64,000 bases of DNA from Sphaerochaetaceae bacterium (GTDB taxonomy: Bacteria > Spirochaetota > Spirochaetia > Sphaerochaetales > Sphaerochaetaceae), in contig JAQQAR010000076.1 of NCBI GenBank assembly GCA_028532765.1, positions 1 to 64,000 of the forward strand. The letters run 5' to 3'. Shown here piece by piece: positions 62,443 through 64,000 of the stretch; the first letter of the stretch is position 1; each line of letters begins with the position of its first letter. The notes beneath the pieces were generated by a model. It did no database searches. It saw nothing but the letters and a program-made list of their open reading frames with translations, and was not told the origin of the DNA. Position numbers and translations under genes: made by a program.

Positions 62443-63382
62443 AGCGTACATAAGAGAGAAATCGTTCAGGCATTGCGGCAACAAAACGTAATCTCTTTCC
62501 TTTTGATGGGCTGTCAAGTTCAAGAATCAAGGCGTGCAACATCAAGGTCTGACCATCATCCTTCCCATAGATAGGATCGCCAATGATCGGGTGACCTTCC
62601 TTGCTTAAATGCACCCTGATCTGGTGGGTTCGTCCTGTGTGGAGGGTAATCCTCAAGAGTGCAAACCCACGGTACTGTCTCAAAACCTGATATTCTGTCT
62701 TGGCATATCTTCCTTCATCATCAGCACATGTGGTGAATTTCTTTCGGTCCTTGGGATCACGTTTCAGATGTTTCTCTATGATACCGTGTCTCTGCTTAAA
62801 AACTCCTCTTACCAAGGCAATATAGATTTTCTTCGTCGTTCGGTCCTTGAACTGTGCAGAAAGATGCCTGTGGCTTGTCCTGTTTCGGGCAATTACCAAG
62901 ACTCCACTGGTATCCTTGTCCAAGCGATGCACTATACCGGGACGAACTGCAGGACTGGAGAGGTCTACTTCATCCTCACCTTCATCTTCATCCTGCAGTT
63001 CCTCACAGAACTGTTTGCCGTAGCGATGGACCAATGCATTGACCAGGGTATGTTCCATATTTCCATTTGCAGGGTGTACCACCATCCCTTGTTCCTTGTT
63101 GATAGCAAGAAGATCCTCATCCTCATACAGGACAGTGAGCGGAATGTCTTCACCTTCAATTCCTTCAAAGAATGACTGACTGAAGTGGATGCATATGCGG
63201 TCACCTTCCCTGACAAGCTTGCTTTTCTTGCTTGCCTTGCCATTAAGCTGAATCGTAGTATCTGCCTCACTCAAGGTAGAACGGGAGATGAGGTCACTAT
63301 GGTTTGCAACATAGACATCCAAACGAAGGGGATGTTCCAAGGATTCTACAACGAGGTCTACCCTACCTTCCTTAACGCCCAT
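62375..63382 (-). CDS. Large-subunit pseudouridine synthase, RluD/RluC-like
   Basis: 335 residues. An S4-like N-terminal domain (VDVYVAN-type, RLDVYVANHSDLISRSTL) precedes the catalytic domain with HRLDKDTSGVLVIAR carrying the catalytic Asp. THQIRVHLSKEGHPIIGDPIYG is the second family block. It modifies 23S rRNA uridines (RluD sites 1911/1915/1917 are the usual assumption). ATG 63382 with GGGGA 6 bases upstream gives a normal length. The C-terminal 20 residues, which read into the opposite gene, are not conserved in the family as far as I can tell. Confidence 0.9.
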   Translation of the reverse strand: MGVKEGRVDLVVESLEHPLRLDVYVANHSDLISRSTLSEADTTIQLNGKASKKSKLVREGDRICIHFSQSFFEGIEGEDIPLTVLYEDEDLLAINKEQGMVVHPANGNMEHTLVNALVHRYGKQFCEELQDEDEGEDEVDLSSPAVRPGIVHRLDKDTSGVLVIARNRTSHRHLSAQFKDRTTKKIYIALVRGVFKQRHGIIEKHLKRDPKDRKKFTTCADDEGRYAKTEYQVLRQYRGFALLRITLHTGRTHQIRVHLSKEGHPIIGDPIYGKDDGQTLMLHALILELDSPSKGKRLRFVAAMPERFLSYVRSTHPLSNSGARSQSCPTAKDRG

Positions 63383-63713
63383 CAGCATTCCCCACTTCAC
63401 CGATGATATAATCGGCAATCGATATTCCCAGTGAAAGACCGGCAGCAATAGAACCTTGCATGAGGAAGCCTTGCAAGTCAGTCGATGGTGTTCCAATAAG
63501 ATGGGAATCCACTGCAACACGGTACAGCAATGCAGCCACCGGGATCGTGATTACCATAGAGCCAAAGAAAAGCGTTTCAGCTCTCCTGATCTTATAACTC
63601 CAGAGAGGAAACTCTTCTTCCTCATAGGGCTCATACCCCTTGAGCTGGTCAGCTGAAAGCTGCAAGGGGAAGATCATGAGCAGCAGCAATAGGATTACCA
63701 TGACTCGGCGCAT
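63372..63713 (-). CDS. Predicted exported membrane protein, unknown function
   Basis: 113 residues. Residues 1-21 are a signal peptide or anchor (VILLLLLMIFPLQLSA); two further hydrophobic segments (about residues 50-68 and 83-105) follow an acidic stretch YEPYEEEEFPLW. No family is recognised. The gene lies 2 bases after the yggS-like gene and overlaps the pseudouridine synthase start by 11 bases, so it is part of that operon. Confidence 0.7.
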   Translation of the reverse strand: MRRVMVILLLLLMIFPLQLSADQLKGYEPYEEEEFPLWSYKIRRAETLFFGSMVITIPVAALLYRVAVDSHLIGTPSTDLQGFLMQGSIAAGLSLGISIADYIIGEVGNADGR

Positions 63714-63715
63714 GA

Positions 63716-64000
63716 TTACCCCCGTTTCCCGAACAGCTTTGTCCCAATCCTTACCAGATTGGAACCTTCCTCAATTGCCAGGCGGTAGTCACCACTCATA
63801 CCCATGCTTAGGGTATCGAATGATGGTGGGGCAAATCGCTTTTGCACCGCATCATAAGCCTTTCTCAGTCGTGAGAACGCTGTTCTTACCATCTTCTCAT
63901 CTCCATCCAAGGGACCAATGGTCATCAACCCACGTACCTGGAGATAGGTACTTTGCATGATGACATCAAGTGCGGAGAAGAGCTCATCCTCACAAGTGAA
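63716..64000 (-). CDS. YggS-type PLP-binding protein, partial (3' part of the gene)
   Basis: The reading frame stays open to the window edge (95 codons incl. stop) and contains the C-terminal half of the PLPBP/YggS family: VRGLMTIGPL, FDTLSMGMSGDYRLAIEEGSNLVRIGTKLFG. The family binds pyridoxal phosphate and keeps B6 and amino-acid pools in balance. The N-terminal half with the PLP lysine lies outside the window, so the start is unknown. Confidence 0.92.
   Translation of the reverse strand, partial: FTCEDELFSALDVIMQSTYLQVRGLMTIGPLDGDEKMVRTAFSRLRKAYDAVQKRFAPPSFDTLSMGMSGDYRLAIEEGSNLVRIGTKLFGKRG

Overview
The window looks like a chromosomal segment of a spirochaete, most probably of the Sphaerochaeta type. 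The reasons are: moderate GC with AT-rich gaps; a V-type ATPase operon in the order E-X-A-B-D-I-K, which I recall from spirochaetes; an LptD/OstA-like outer-membrane protein next to uvrA; sugar ABC binding proteins whose signal peptides end in FAGG or FAAG; and many (carbo)hydrate ABC genes without their own ATPase. This assignment rests on gene content and recalled family features, not on a database search.

Layout. 1-1575: a very AT-rich stretch with inverted repeats, followed by a tyrosine recombinase gene, the only clear mobile-element gene. 1.7-12.3 kb: a phosphoesterase, a Na+/Ca2+-type exchanger, a CPBP protease, sbcC-sbcD, tmRNA (ssrA), a sirtuin, and miaB with folD. 12.5-14.2 kb: a small predicted outer-membrane protein and a lipoprotein. 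14.3-15.6 kb: a three-gene cassette hicA-hicB-secB-like, which I read as a toxin-antitoxin-chaperone system. This is the most interesting item in the window. 15.8-20.7 kb: a binding-protein/two-permease ABC operon with a glycerophosphodiester phosphodiesterase and a metallo-beta-lactamase-fold protein. 20.8-25.4 kb: a DUF624 membrane protein, a divergent anchored protein, and a phosphoribosyltransferase/map/nusB/PPIase run. 25.5-28.9 kb: glycolysis (gap, pgk, tpiA) plus secG. 28.9-40.4 kb: a tightly packed operon ispG-uvrA-lptD-phoH-pgpH-ybeY-corC with overlapping genes. 40.4-42.1 kb: a YhcH-family protein, a nitroreductase and ogt. 42.1-47.8 kb: an arabinoside uptake and cleavage operon (binding protein, two permeases, GH51 arabinofuranosidase, ArsR-type regulator). 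48.0-55.3 kb: the V-ATPase operon. 55.4-64 kb: small proteins including two related GIY-YIG-type ORFs, uridine phosphorylase, mutS2, rsgA, a pentapeptide-repeat protein, a second metallo-beta-lactamase-fold protein, an rluD-type pseudouridine synthase and the 3' end of a yggS-type gene.

How the parts work together. The two ABC operons each carry a strong promoter ahead of the binding protein and a stem-loop between the binding-protein gene and the permease genes. Neither has an ATPase gene, so they presumably share an ATPase encoded elsewhere. The V-ATPase membrane subunit K carries the residues that bind Na+ in the Enterococcus hirae enzyme, so a sodium-coupled machine is a reasonable prediction. 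Start codons were chosen mainly from Shine-Dalgarno spacing and differ in many places from the longest open frame.
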